64,000 bases of DNA, taken from Triticum aestivum (lineage: Eukaryota > Streptophyta > Magnoliopsida > Poales > Poaceae). Positions 33,679 to 46,892 of the stretch are shown here, one piece after another (the first letter of the stretch is position 1; every line of letters begins with the position of its first letter). Location of the stretch: contig NC_057804.1 in NCBI RefSeq assembly GCF_018294505.1, positions 251,078,219-251,142,218 on the forward strand. Reading direction: 5' to 3'. The translations under genes and the position numbers were made by a program. The notes below the pieces were generated by a model. It was not told the origin of the DNA, searched no databases, and saw nothing but the letters and a program-made list of their open reading frames with translations.

Positions 33679-34531
33679 TGATAACCCACAAGTATAGGGG
33701 ATCGCAATAGTTTTCGAGGGTAGATTATTCAACCCAAATTTATTGATTCGACACAAGGGGAGCCAAAGAATATTCGAGGGTAGATAGAATCAAAAACTCA
33801 CATATATTCATGAAAACATAATAGGTTCAGATCTGAAATCATGGCACTCGGGCCCTAGTGACAAGCATTAAGCATAGCAAAGTCGAGGGCACATCAATCT
33901 CAGAACATAGTGGATACTAGGGATTAAACCCTAACAAAACTAACTTGATTACATGGTAAATCTCATCCAACCCATCACCATCCAGCAAGCCTATGATGGA
34001 ATTACTCACACACGGCGGTGAGCATCATGAAATTGGTGATGGGGGATGGTTGATGATGACGGCGGTGACAAATCCCCCTCTCCGGAGCCTCGAACGGACT
34101 CCAGATCAGCCCTTTCATGAGAGATTAGGGCTTGGCGGCGGCTCCGTATCGTAAAACGCGATGAAACTTTCTCTCTGATTTTTCTCCGCGAAACAGGATA
34201 TATGGAGTTGGAGTTGAGGTTGGTGGAGCATCAGGGGGGCCATGAGACAGGGGGCGCGCCCAGGGGGAGGGGGCGCGCCCCCACCCTCGTGGACAGGGTG
34301 TGGCCCCCCTGGCCTTGATTCTTTCGCCAGTATTTTTTATATTTTCCAAAAGTTATCTCCGTGGATTTTCAGGTCATTCTGAGAACTTTTGTTTTCTGCA
34401 CAATAAACAACACCATGGTAGTTCTGCTGAAAACATCGTCAGTCTGGGTTAGTTTCATTCAAATCATGCAAGTTAGAGTCCAAAACAAGGGCAAAAGTGT
34501 TTGGAAAAGTAGATATGTTGGAGACGTATCA
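33679..34531 (-). repeat. 3' LTR of element F, internally deleted
   Basis: 853 bp against 1409 bp in the partner LTR. The part matching about 54193-54749 is missing, and the junction carries the filler cgagggtagat (33775-33785), a copy of sequence 60 bp away at 33715-33725. It ends TGATACGTCTCCAAC on the minus strand next to the PPT. Confidence 0.88.
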
Positions 34532-34532
34532 A

Positions 34533-34545
34533 CTCCCCCAAGCTT
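34533..34545 (-). other. Polypurine tract of element F
   Basis: The minus strand reads AAGCTTGGGGGAG immediately before the 3' LTR, identical to the PPT of element B. Confidence 0.85.
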
Positions 34546-35694
34546 AAACCTTTGCTTGTCCTCAAGCAATTCAGTTGATAAACTGAAAGTGATAAAGAAA
34601 AACTTTTACAAACTCTGTTTGCTCTTATTGTTGTAAATAGGTAAAGCCAGCATTCAAGTTTTCAGCAAAGATTATGAACTAACCATATTCATAATAACAC
34701 TTAGGTCTCATGTTTACTCATATCAATGGCATAATCAACTAGCGAGCAATAATAATAAATCTCGGATGACAACACTTTCTGAAAACAATCATAATATGAT
34801 ATAACAAGATGGTATCTTGCTAGCCCTTTTTGAGACTGCAAAACATAAATGCAAAGCACCTTTAAAGATCAAGGACTAACTAAACATTGTAATTCATGGT
34901 AAAAGAGATCCAGTTAAGTCATACCCAATATAAACTAATAGTAATGCATGCAAATGACAGCGTGCTCTCCAGTGGGCGCTTTTTAATAAGAGGGTGATGA
35001 CTCAACATAAAAGTAAATAGACTGGCCCTTCGTAGAGGGAAGCAGGGATTTGTAGAGGTGCCAGAGCTCAATTTTAAAATAGAGATGAATAACATTTTGA
35101 GCGGAATACTTTCACTGTCAATGCAACAACTATGAGATGGCAATATCTTCCATGCTACACACATTATAGGCGGTTCCCAAACAGAATGGTAAAGTTTATA
35201 CTCCCCCACCACCAACAAGCACGCTCCACGGCCATCCGAAACAATAGGGTACCGTCCATACCAACAACAGTCCTGGGGGAGTTTTGTTTTAATTATTTTG
35301 ATTTTCTTTGATCTTTTTGATCATGGGACTGGGCATCCCAGTTACCAGCCATTTTCTCGTGAATGAGGAGCGGAGTCCACTCCCCTTGAGAATAACCCAC
35401 CTATCAGGGAAGATACAGACAACCCTAGTTGCAACATGAGCTACTCGAGCATACAAAATAGAATTTCATTTGAAGCTTTGGAGTTTGGCACATACAAATT
35501 TACTTGGAACGGCAGGTAAATACCGCATATAGGAAGGTATGATGGACTCATATGGAACAACTTTGGGGTTTATGGAGTTTGGATGCACAAGCAGTATTCC
35601 CGCTTAGTACAGGTGAAGGCTAGCAAAAGACTGGGAAGCGACCAACTGAGTGAGCGACAACAGTCATCAACATGCATTAAAATTAATCAACACC
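34546..35694 (-). other. Non-coding 3' internal part of element F (left of LARD)
   Basis: No convincing open frame. It continues at 46893-47712 on the other side of the LARD. Scattered short frames are chance. Confidence 0.55.
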
Positions 35695-35699
35695 GAGTG

Positions 35700-38600
35700 T
35701 GTCACACCCAATATGCGACCCTATCCAAAAGGAACTCGAAGGTCCCACCAAGGATAGACCCGCATATTGAAACACTTTTGCAAGGTGGATATCATTACAT
35801 CAACATTACATAATAGATGGGGATACATACCAAAAGCATACCATGCCATACGAATACAACGCCATCTTACATAAGATCACCATCCAACTACGGACGAAAC
35901 ACAAACAGAAACTCAAATGACATCCACCCTGCTAGCCCAGGCTGCCGACCTGGAACCTATCCCCTGATCGCAGGAGAAGCAGAAGCATAACTCCAAAACA
36001 AGCAAACATCGCTCTCGCGTCATGATCATCGCATAACCTGTACCTGCAAATGTTGTTGTAGTAATCTGTGAGCCACGAGGACTCAGCAATCCCATTACCA
36101 TGGGTATCAAGACTAGCAAAGCTTAAAGGGAAAGAAAGGGGTAAAGTGGTGAGGTTGCAGCAGCGACTAAGCATGATATGGTGGCTAACATACGCAAATA
36201 AGAGCGAGAAGAGAACAAGCGGAACGGTCGTGAAGCTAGCAATGATCAAGAGGTGATCCTGAACACCTACTTACGTCAAACATAACCCAAAACCGTGTTC
36301 ACTTCCCGGACTCCGCCGAGAAGAGACCATCACGGCTACACACACGGTTGATGTGTTTTAATTCGGATCTGGTGTCAAGTTATCTACAACCATACATTAA
36401 CAAATTCCCATCTGCCACATAACCGCGGGCACGGCTCTCGAAAGTGTGTACCCTGCAGGGGTGTCCCAACTTAGCCCATGATAAGCCCTCGCGATCAACG
36501 AAGGATATACCTTCTCGTAGGAAGACCCGATCAGTCTCGGAATCCCAATTTACAAGACATTTCGACAATGGTAAAACAAGACCAGCAAAGCCGCCCGATG
36601 CGCCGACAATCCCGATAGGAGTTGCACATATCTCGTTCTCAGGGCAACACCGGATAAGTCAAGCTACGAGTAAAACCAGACTTCGAGTTTCCCTGAAGTG
36701 GCCCTGCAGGTTGCTCGGTTCGGACCAACACTTAGAGAAGCACTAGCCCGTGGGGGGGGGGGCTAAAATAAAGATGACCCTCGGGCTCCGGAAACCCAAG
36801 GGAAAAAGGGCTGGGTGAGGCAAATGGTAAAACCAAGGTTGGGCCTTGCTGGAGGAGTTTTATTCAAAGCGAACTGTCAAGGGGGTCCCATAAATCACCC
36901 AACCGCGTAAGGAACGCAAAATCCGGGAACATAACACCGGTATGACGAAAACTAGGGAGGCAAGAGTGGAACAAAACACCAGGCATAAGGCCGTGTCTTC
37001 CACCCTTTACAAAGTATATAGATGCATTAATTAAATAAGAGATATTGTGATATCCCAACCAAATCCTGTCCACCATGGAGCAATCTTCAACTTCACCTGC
37101 AACTAACAACGCTATAAGATGGGCTGAGCAAAAACAGTAACATAGCCAAGCAATGGCTCGCTAGGAAGGATGAAAAAGGTTAGAGGATGACATGGCAATT
37201 GTGAGGCTTGAGCAACAAGAGATAGGTAGCACGGCAAAGCGATAGAACGAAGCAACTAGCATAGCAATGATAGTAGTGAGATCCAGGGTAGCAGTCATCT
37301 TGCCTGAAATCCCGCAAGGAAGAAGAACGAGTCCATGAAGAAGACGATCCCACAAAGACAAACCAAGCATAGACGAACGAATCCTCACGATCGCAATGAA
37401 ACAGGAACTATCGAGAAGAAGCACACAACATGGTAAACACACCACACATGAACAAGACATAATGCTCAACCAAGTATGATGCATTACAAGGCTACATGAA
37501 GCTACTCGTGGCAAGAGATGATGCATACAAGGGCAACACAACAAGGCAAGTTTACATGAGGCCGGAAACAACATATAACAATTCCGGTAAGTCCTCATAT
37601 GCAAATTTAGAAATTGGTCCAGATCTGAACAAACATTAAGTTGTAGTTGTTAAACAGCAAGTTAAAGAGCACCAAGAGGATCTACACGAAATTCTAGTCA
37701 AGTTACATATAAAGTTCATTTAGTTCGGAGCTACGGCATAGAAGATATGAGCAAAACAAGTTAAACATGGCATTGATGCAAAATGCATACAAACATCAAG
37801 CAGGCACTCTCAAAACATGGATGCAACATGATAATATGAAACTTGATTCAAAATCAAGCAAGTTTCATATAGAGCACACTCAAAACGGAGCAACGGTTCA
37901 ACACATACACTCCATACAAGTTTAAAGGGCATGCTGTCCAAAACAGCAACTAGGCATCTAGCAAGCTTCAAAACAAAATGCTACAGCAACTCAACATAAG
38001 AACAAAAGGCATGGACATGAAGTACAGGTAAAGCATGACAAAACATGAACACTGAGCTATCTCCAGAAACTAATAGAACAAGGTCAAGAGGACATGGCAA
38101 GATTGCAAATAATAACAGTTACAGACTGCAGAAATAACATCAGGTTGCAGTGTTTAAAGCTATCAAACAACATGCTACAGAAACTAATCATGGCAAACAA
38201 AGGCATGGCATGAATCTACTAATTGCATATAACAAAAATCCCTTACTGACCGTGAGCCAAAAGGGCACAGAAAATATGATGGCACCCATGTAAACATGGC
38301 AAGTTATATGACAGATTCAGACATGGCAGGAACAACAATAAGTAGGCATGTTGGTGAGCTTGAACCACTCACCACAGAGCAATACATGGCATGGCAAGGC
38401 AACCAACAGTAAGAATACATGTTTATGAAGCTAAGAATAGCAATATCAAGTTCATAGGGTGCATGGATCACTAAAAACAAACATGGCAACATTGAACTTA
38501 ATGTTAACAGGCTGACAACAACATTATTTAGCAAGTTTGGAGCAAGATTACAACAAGCTACAGAAGGCTATAAATGCAACCAGGGGCATGGATGGATAGA

Positions 38601-40147
38601 GCATGACATGAATAACAAAACATCCTTAGTGAGCATCTCCATATTATGCATAGAATGACTTGTAGCAGCAGGTATATATAGCATCATGATATAACAGAAT
38701 CTGTCTAGCAAAACAGCAACAGCAAGTACCCTACTTAACAAGCTCGATGCACTCACTACAAGACCCACAAAAATACAAGGATGGCACCACTGCAAAGATG
38801 ACATGATTAAGTACAAAACACATGTAGAGCTCATGCTCATAGCATGCACACATCAAAATGCAACAAAAAAGACAAATCATCAAGTTCTAACAGTTTCAGC
38901 AGATTAACATCATATAGCACTATTGCAACGATGATATGGGCATCTAGATGACCTCAAACAAACATGGCACAATGGAATGAAATGAAGATCATCTCACAAC
39001 GAACAATTTGATATACTACACGCACGAAACGGAGCAGTATGCACGGAGTTATGATGCGTTGAACAGGGCATGAAAATAACAGGGATCTCCCGGACTTGGT
39101 GAAAATTATACCATAGCGAAGGTCAACGGGGCTCGTGGGTCGGGTCGGAGGCGAAGTGGGTTCGGGCGTGGGCGACGGGGCGGATCCGGTCCAGGGCGAT
39201 CGGATCTGGCCGGAGGGAGGCCGGCGGCGAGCTCCGGCAAGCTCCGAGCTCCGGCGAGACGGCGGGGTTGGCGCAGGCGGCACGGATCTGGGCGCGGGTG
39301 CGCGGCTGACGGCGGGGGCGCGGTGCCCGAGGCCGGTGAGGTGATGGGGGGCGGCGCTCAGGCGCGGGGCGGGATGCTGGCGGCAGAGGCGACGGGGCAC
39401 GCCGGCGGGAGGCGCACGGGCTCCCAGGCGGGGCGCGGTCGGGCCCGGGGCGTGGTTGGGCCCGGGGCGGGCCGGCCGTGGGCCGTGCGGGCCGTGGCGG
39501 TGGGAGGAGAGAGAGGAGGCCTGCGGGTGACGTGGCGAGCTCCGGTTGGCTGCGGGCGGCGGCACGATTTCGTCCGGTGTGAAATGGACATGTCCGGCGG
39601 CGGAGGTAGGTGGAGGCTAGGGTTTGGACTGCGAGATTTTTGGGGAAGGGCATATATATAGATTCTGGGAGCTAGGAGATTCCAAATGGAGCACAATTTT
39701 CGGCCACGTGATCGTGATCGAACGACCGAGAGGATGGAGGGGGTTAGGATGGGTTATTGGGCCATTTTGGAAGTGTGTTGTGCTGCAAGACAAAAGGGGC
39801 TTTGCGGTTGCCCGGTTAACCGTTGGAGCATCAAACGACCTCCGAATGGAACAAAACTTGATAGGCGGTCTACTGGTGGTGTACCAAGGCCACTTAGCAA
39901 GACTTGGTCCATTCCGAGAACGTTTAACACCTGCTCATGACGAGAAACAAAAGGGGGGCGTCGGAGGACATAGGAGTGTCAGATTGCAAAACGGACAACG
40001 GGGAAAATGCTCGGATGCAAGAAACGAACACGTATGCAAAATGAAATGCACATGATGACATGGCAAAATGCAACACGCAAGCAAATGACATGGCAACTAT
40101 GGAGAATAACTGGCAGACACCTAGCGCATCGAATCCGGGGCGTTACA
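35700..40147 (-). repeat. 3' LTR of LARD G
   Basis: In minus orientation it starts TGTAACGCCCCGG at 40147 and ends GGGTGTGACA at 35700. A TATA box (minus-strand CTATATATATG) lies at 39651-39661, about 490 bp into the LTR. It is followed by a very GC- and CpG-rich segment (about 39120-39600) in which frames stay open by composition only. Confidence 0.9.
39651..39661 (-). promoter_or_regulatory. TATA box of LARD 3' LTR
   Basis: catatatatag on the plus strand. The same box is kept in the other LTR at 46391-46401. It lies immediately upstream of the CpG-rich block in transcription direction. Confidence 0.6.
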
Positions 40148-42353
40148 ACACTCCTCCACTAACAAGAGATCTCATCCCGAGATCTTAGGACCAAGAGGGG
40201 GAAGAAAAGGGATGAGGTGAAACAAGAACTCAAGAGAAGAAGCAAAGAATAGAGAGCACTCGATAAGAAGAGAGGAACGATGAGAATGCCGAGAATCGAA
40301 AGCTCACGGAATCAGATAGACTATGAAAGCACTCCGGTTAGAACGAGATAAGAAATGAATAAGACTGAAAGGATTTAGGCAGCACTTCGGCTGAAAATGG
40401 AAGGAATAGAACATGAACTTGAGAGGATGGAATGATACTTGATGAACTCTTGAAGAATGAAGTAAATCATGAAGAACCACCATGAAGAACTCCGGTGACA
40501 AAAGGATGATGAGATAGAATGAAGGAAGAAAGAATAAGATGAGCCTTGCGGTGATTTAGATGGAGGTTCCGACGAAATGGCCGAGGAAATTTGAACTTAG
40601 GAGAAGAAAAGATGAAAACACTTGGAACTAGAATTTATTCACCAAGAACAAACTCCGAAGAAAAGGGATTACTCACTTGGATGAAATAAGAATAAGATTT
40701 ATTGTATGCTTATCCTTCATCAAATTGAATTGATGACAAATGATTTTTCATACTACTTATTCTTGTTGAAAAGGATTAAGAGGAATATGGCGCAACCTTG
40801 AGAAAGTCTTCATGAACCACCTATAGGATTCGAAAGAATGAATGGATTAAAATGATAATGAAGGAAAAAGAATCTGAAAGAACCACCGTTAGAATTCGGA
40901 AATGACTGACGAAAGAGAATGAAACACCGGGAAGAATTAGAAGAACCAATATGCTAGAGGGGATTTAGATGCAAGAGAACACAAAGATCATGATCTGATT
41001 AAAGAACACTTGAACGAAGCACCGGGATAATTGGATAACGGTAGCTGAAATGTGAGGACGAAAATTCTTCTGGAACGATGGCCTCCGGTGAAAAGAAACG
41101 GGAAAAAAACTCCTGACATACTTCGAATGGTTAAGAAAAGGAATATCTGACAAATGGAATAATTCGAGACGGTAGCATGAAACTAGAACCACGAAACTTC
41201 AGGAGAAGAGACAAGATTTCGAGGAAAAACTCTTCTTCGGTCTTCAATGACGACGAGAAACACCCCCAAAATTACTGAGATACTTCGGGAGAATGAAAAG
41301 CAGAGAGGTTGAGCCAACAATGAAAAGAATTTGATAGAGATCTTGGAGAAGGCATGTGACTGATGGGATCCATTCTTACATCACATTTGAAAAGAATTGA
41401 GAAAAACTCCGGGGGAATTAGAATAGTCAGGTAAGATCCTGGGAAAAAACCTGTGGGTTAGGGCCCACGGAAAAGGAACACACCGTTGGAAAGGGATGTT
41501 GAAGAGATAGATGATGCACCGGAACAATAGAATTATTTGAATGAGGTGGTAACCTCGAATTAATTCCAGCATAGAAGAATCTCATGAGATGTCTTCCGAA
41601 CTCCGGAATGATTAAATGGCGAGAGGCGAACGAGCAGGGAAAACACTTGAGCTGAGGGAAAGAATATAATCACTACCAAAAATGGAATTGAATCCACCGG
41701 AGAAGAAAAAGAGATGAAGAATGTCGAACAAAATGAGGATTCATAGGTTGAAACAATTGACGAAAGATAAATGGGATCCACATGAATGAAATTGGTGGTC
41801 GAGAGAGAGTCAGACTCCGGGAAGAAAAAGGGTGGGAGGGCGGGAAAAACAAAGGCAACTTGGAAGGGGAAAACCAATGAATATCTTGAAGAGAAAACAC
41901 CGGTTGAAATCATTGAGGAAAGAAAGCAAAGATTTCACACGAGTAGGATGGATACTTGATTACGGACTCCGGCTCCGAGAAGAAAATGGGGAGGGAGGGT
42001 GGGAAAAGAAGACAACTGAGGACGGGGAAAACATCGTCGCTGAGAAAAAACTGAGGATTGAACTTGGCAACGATGAAGAGGCTCAAGTCAACTTGACGAG
42101 AAATGCACCGGATGAAAAGAGATGAGAACCAACGACCGGAAAACCAACTGCGTGAACCTAAAGAAAAATTTGAAGGGGAAGAGGTGTAATTCAAAACACC
42201 TACGTCAAGATTCCTTACCAGAGCGACGAAGGGGCAGAGGAGTAAAAAGAAGTCCTACTCTCCGATATAACTAGACTCCGAAAACAGTTTCTTCTAGACT
42301 CAACAACGGGCAAACTACACGATCAATCAAGGGGGCTCCTAGGGTCGGTCGAG
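40148..42353 (-). other. Non-coding internal domain of LARD G
   Basis: The plus strand is strongly purine-rich (gaaga, ggaa runs) and punctuated by ctccgg, caccgg or cttcgg motifs roughly every 40-80 bases, suggesting a degenerate repeat. Open frames here are low-complexity. The purine tract by the 3' LTR (minus GTTAGTGGAGGAGTGT) is at 40148-40163. Confidence 0.7.
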
Positions 42354-42365
42354 GCTCTGATACCA
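42354..42365 (-). other. Primer-binding site of LARD G
   Basis: The minus strand reads TGGTATCAGAGC, the initiator tRNA-Met type site, three bases inside the LTR end. Confidence 0.9.
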
Positions 42366-42368
42366 ACT

Positions 42369-45300
42369 TGTCACGCCCAATATGCGACCCTATCCAAAAG
42401 GAACTCGAAGGTCCCACCAAGGATAGACCCGCATTTTGAAACGCTTTTGCAAGGTGGATATCATTACATCAACACTACATAATAGATGGGGATACATACA
42501 CAAGGCATACAATGCCACACGAATACAACACCATCTTACATAAGGTCACCATCCGACTACGGACGAAACACAAACAGAAACTCAAACAACGTCCACCCTG
42601 CTAGCCTAGGCTGCCGACCTGGAACCTATCCCCTGATCGAAGAAGAAGCAGAAGCAGAACTCCAAAACAAGCAAACATCGCTCTCGCGTCATGATCATCG
42701 CATAACTTGTACCTGTAACTGTTGTTGTAGTAATCTATGAGCCACGAGGACTCAGCAATCCCATTACCATGGGTATCAAGACTAGCAAAGCTTAAAGGGA
42801 AAGGAAGGGGTAAAGTGGTGAGGTTGCAGCAGCGACTAAGCATGATATGGTGGCTAACATACGCAAATAAGAGCTAGAAGAGTAGAAGCGGAACGGTTGT
42901 GAAGCTAGCAATGATCAAGAGGTGATCTGGAACACCTACTTACGTCAAACATAACCCAAAACCGTGTTCACTTCCCGGACTCCGCCGAGAAGAGACCATC
43001 ACGGCTACACACACGGTTGATGCGTTTTAATTCGGATCTGGTGTCAAGTTATCTACAACCGGACATTAACAAATTCCCATCTGCCACATAACCGCGGGCA
43101 CGGCTCTCGAAAGTTTATACCCTGCAGGGGTGTCCCAACTTAGCCCATAATAAGCCCTCGCGATCAAGGAAGGATATACCTTCTCCCAGGAAGACCCGAT
43201 CAGTCTCAGAATCCCGGTTTACAAGACATTTCGACAATGGTAAAACAAGACCAGCAAAGCCGCCCGATGCGCCCACAATCCCGATAGGAGCTGCACATAT
43301 CTCGTTCTCAGGGCAACACCGGATAAGTTAAGCTACGAGTAAACCAGACTTCGAGTTTCCCTGAAGTGGCCCCTCGGGTTGCTCGGTTCAGACCAACACT
43401 TAGAGAAGCACTGGCCCGGGGGGGGGGGGCTAAAATAAAGATGACCCTCAGGCTTTGGAAACCTTAGGGAAAAAGGGCTAGGTGAGTCAAATGGTAAAAC
43501 CAATGTTGGGCCTTGCTGGAGGAGTTTTATTCAAAGCGAACTATCAAGGGGGTCCCATAAATCACCCAACCGCGTAAGGAACGCAAAATCCGGGAACATA
43601 ACACCGGTATGACGGAAACTAGGGCGGCAAGAGTGGAACAAAACACCAGGCATAAGGCCGAGTCTTCCACCCTTTACCAAGTATATAGATGCATTAATTA
43701 AATAAGAGATGTTGTGATATCCCAACCAAATCATGTTCACCATGGAGCAATCTTCAACTTCACCTGCAACTAACAACGCTATAATAGGGGCTGAGCAAAA
43801 ACGGTAACATAGCCAAGTAATGGTTCGCTAGGAAGGATGAAAAAGGTTAGAGGCTGACATGGCAATTGGTGAGGCTTGAGCAACAAGAGATAGGTAGCGC
43901 GGCAAATCGATAGAACGAAGCAACTAGCATAGCAATGATAGTAGTGAGATCCAAGGTAGCGGTCATCTTGCCTGAAATCCCGCAAGGAAGAAGAACGAGT
44001 CCATGAAGAAGATGAACCCACGAAGACGAACCAAGCGTAGACGAACGAATCCTCACGATCGCAACGAAACAGGAACTATCGAGAAGAAGCACACAACAAG
44101 GTAAACACACCACACATGAAAAAGACATGATTCTCAACCAAGTACGATGCATGACAAGGCTACATGAAGCTACTCATGGCAAGAGATGATGCATACAAGG
44201 GCAACACAACAAGGCAAGTTTAAATGAGGCCGGAAACAACATATAACAATTTCGGTAAGTCCTCATATGCAAATTTAGAAATTGGCCCAGATCTGAACAA
44301 ACATTAAGTTGTAGTTATCAAACAGCAAGTTAAAGAGCACCAAGAGGATCTACACGAAATTCTAGTCAAGTTACATATCAAGTTCATTTAGTTCGGAGCT
44401 ATGGCCTAGAAGATATGAGCAAAAACAAGTTAAACATGGCATTGATGGAAAATTCATACAAACATCAAGCAAACACTCTCAAAACATTGATGCAACATAA
44501 TAATATGAAACTTCATGCAAAATCAAGGAAGTTTCATATAGAGCACACTCAAAACGGAGCAACGGTTCAACACATACACTCCATACAAGTTTAAAGGGCA
44601 AGCTGTCCAAAACAGCAACTAGGCATCTAGCAAGCTTCAAAACAAAATGCTACAGCATCTCAACATAAGAAGAAAAGGCATGGACATGAAGTAAAGGTAC
44701 AACATGACAAAATATGAACACTGAGCTATCTCCGGAAACTACTAGAACATGGTCAAGAGGACATGGCAAGATTGCAAATAATAACAGTTTACAGACTTTG
44801 CAGAAATAACATCAGGTTGCAGTGTTTAGAGCTATCAAACAACATGCTACAGAAACTTATCATGGCACACAAAGGCATGGAATGAATATACTAATTGCAT
44901 AAAACAAAAATCCCTTACTGACCATGACCAAAAGGGCACAGAAAATATGATGGCACCCATGTAAACATGGCAATTTATATGACAGATTCAGACATGGCAG
45001 GAACAACAATAATTAGGCATGTTGGTGAGCTTGAACCACTCACCAAAGAGCAAAAAATGGCATGGAAAGGCAACCAACAGTAAGAATACATGTTTATGAA
45101 GCTAAGAATGGCAATAGCAAGTTCATAGGGTGCATGGGTCACTAACAACAAACATGCCAACATTGAACTTAATGTTAACAGGCTAACAGCAACATTATTT
45201 AGCATGTTTGGTGCAAGATTACAACAAGCTATAGAAGGCTATCAATGCAACCAGGGGCATGGATGGATAGAGCATGACATGAATAACAAAACATCCTTAG

Positions 45301-46887
45301 TAAACATCTCCATATTATGCATAGAATGACTTGTAGCAGCAGGTATACATAGCATCATGATATAACAGAATCTGTCTAGCAAAACAGCAACAGCAAGTAC
45401 CCTATTTAACAAGCTCGATGCACTCACTACAAGACCCACAAAAATACAAGGATGACACCACTGCAAAGATGACATGATTAAGTACAAAACACATGTAGAG
45501 CTCATGCTCATAGGATGCACACATCAAAATGCAACAAAAAAGACAAATCATCAAGTTCTAACAGTTTCAGCAGATTAACATCATATAGCACTCTTGCAAC
45601 GATCATTATGGCATCTATATGACCTCAAACAAACATGGCACAATGGAATGAAATTAAGATCATCTCACAACGAACAATTTGATATACTACACGCACGAAA
45701 CGGAGCAGTATGCACGGAGTTATGATGCGTTCAACAGGGCATGAAAATAACAGGGATCTCCCGAACTTGGTGGAAATTATACCATCGCGAAGGTCAACGG
45801 GGCTCGCGGGTCGGGTCGGAGGCGAAGTGGGTCCGAGCGCGGGCGACGGGGCGGATCCGGTGCGGGACGACCGGATCTGGGCGGAGGGAGGCCGGCGGCG
45901 AGCTCCGAGCTCTGGCGAGGCGGCGGGGTTGGCGTAGGTAGCGTGGATCGGGGCGCGGGGGCGCGGCTGACGGCGGGGGCGCGGTGCCCGAGGACGGCGA
46001 GGCGACGGGGGCGGCGCTTCGGCGTGGGGCGGGATGCCGGCGGCGAGGCGCAGCGGCGGCGGGACACCCGCCTAGTCGGCGACGGGCGGCGGGGTTCGCC
46101 GGTGGCGGAGGCGACAGGGCACGCCGATAGGAGGCGCGCGGGCTCCCAGGCGGCGGCGCGGGCTCGCGGGGGCGGAGGCGCGGCGCGGGGCGCGGTCGGG
46201 CCCGGGGCGGGCCGGCCGTGGGCCGGGCGGGCCGCGGCGGTGGGGGGAGAGAGAGGAGGCCGGCGGGTGACGTGGCGAGCTCCGGTTGGCTGCGGGCGGC
46301 GGCGCGATTTCGGCCGGTGTGAAATGGACATGTCCGGCGGCGGAGGTAGGTGGAGGCTAGGGTTTGGACTGCGAGATTTTTGGGGGAGGGCATATATATA
46401 GATTCTGGGAGCTAGGAGAGTCCAAATGGAGTACAGTTTTCGGCGACGCGGTCGTGATCGAACGACCGAGAGGATGGAGGGGGTTAGGATGGGTTATTGG
46501 GCCATTTTGGAAGGGTGTTGGGCTGCAAGACAAAAGGGGCTTTGCGGTTGCCCGGTTAACCGTTGGAGCATCAAACGACCTCCAAATGGAACGAAACTTG
46601 ATAGGCGGTCTACTGGTGGTGTACCAAGGCCACTTGGCAAGACTCGGTCCATTCCGAGAACGTTTAACACCCGCTCACAACGAGAGACAAAAGGGGGACG
46701 TCAGAGGACATAGGAGTGTCAGATTACAAAACGGACAATGGGAAAAATGCTTGGATGCAAGAAACGAACACGTATGCAAAATGAAATGCACATGATGACA
46801 TGGCAAAATACAACACGCAAGCAAATGACATGGCAACTACGGCGAATAACTGGCAGACACCTAGCGCATCGAATCCGGGGCGTTATA
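42369..46887 (-). repeat. 5' LTR of LARD G
   Basis: 4519 bp. Its outer end reads TATAACGCCCC where the partner has TGTAACGCCCC, so the terminal TG has mutated to TA. The GC-rich block (about 45790-46340) has extra GC-rich segments near 46040-46110 and 46150-46195 compared with the partner LTR. TATA box at 46391-46401. Confidence 0.9.
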
Positions 46888-46892
46888 GAGTG

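Larger units (their letters stand above)
35700..46887 (-). mobile_element. Element G: LARD (large retrotransposon derivative, Sukkula-like)
   Basis: 11188 bp with two very long LTRs (4448 and 4519 bp) around a 2.2-kb internal region, flanked by the duplication GAGTG (35695-35699, 46888-46892). The minus strand gives the direction: primer site TGGTATCAGAGC (42365-42354) after the right LTR and a purine tract before the left LTR. No gag or pol is present. LARDs are known non-autonomous Gypsy derivatives of Triticeae. The Sukkula name is from memory. Confidence 0.9.

Noticed and set aside
33055..33756. Overlapping Arg/Ser-rich frames near the start of gag of E
   Set aside because: They overlap in other frames and run into the LTR of element F, so their starts are artefacts of the insertion.
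39323..39661. Long open frames on both strands in the GC-rich block of the LARD LTR (also 45777-46401)
   Set aside because: They are open on both strands, low in complexity (Gly/Arg/Ala/Pro) and change frame between the two LTRs; this is GC composition, not a gene.
41560..42194. Ser/Phe-rich frames on the minus strand of the LARD internal domain
   Set aside because: They mirror the purine-rich plus strand; no motif, and they overlap frames on the other strand.
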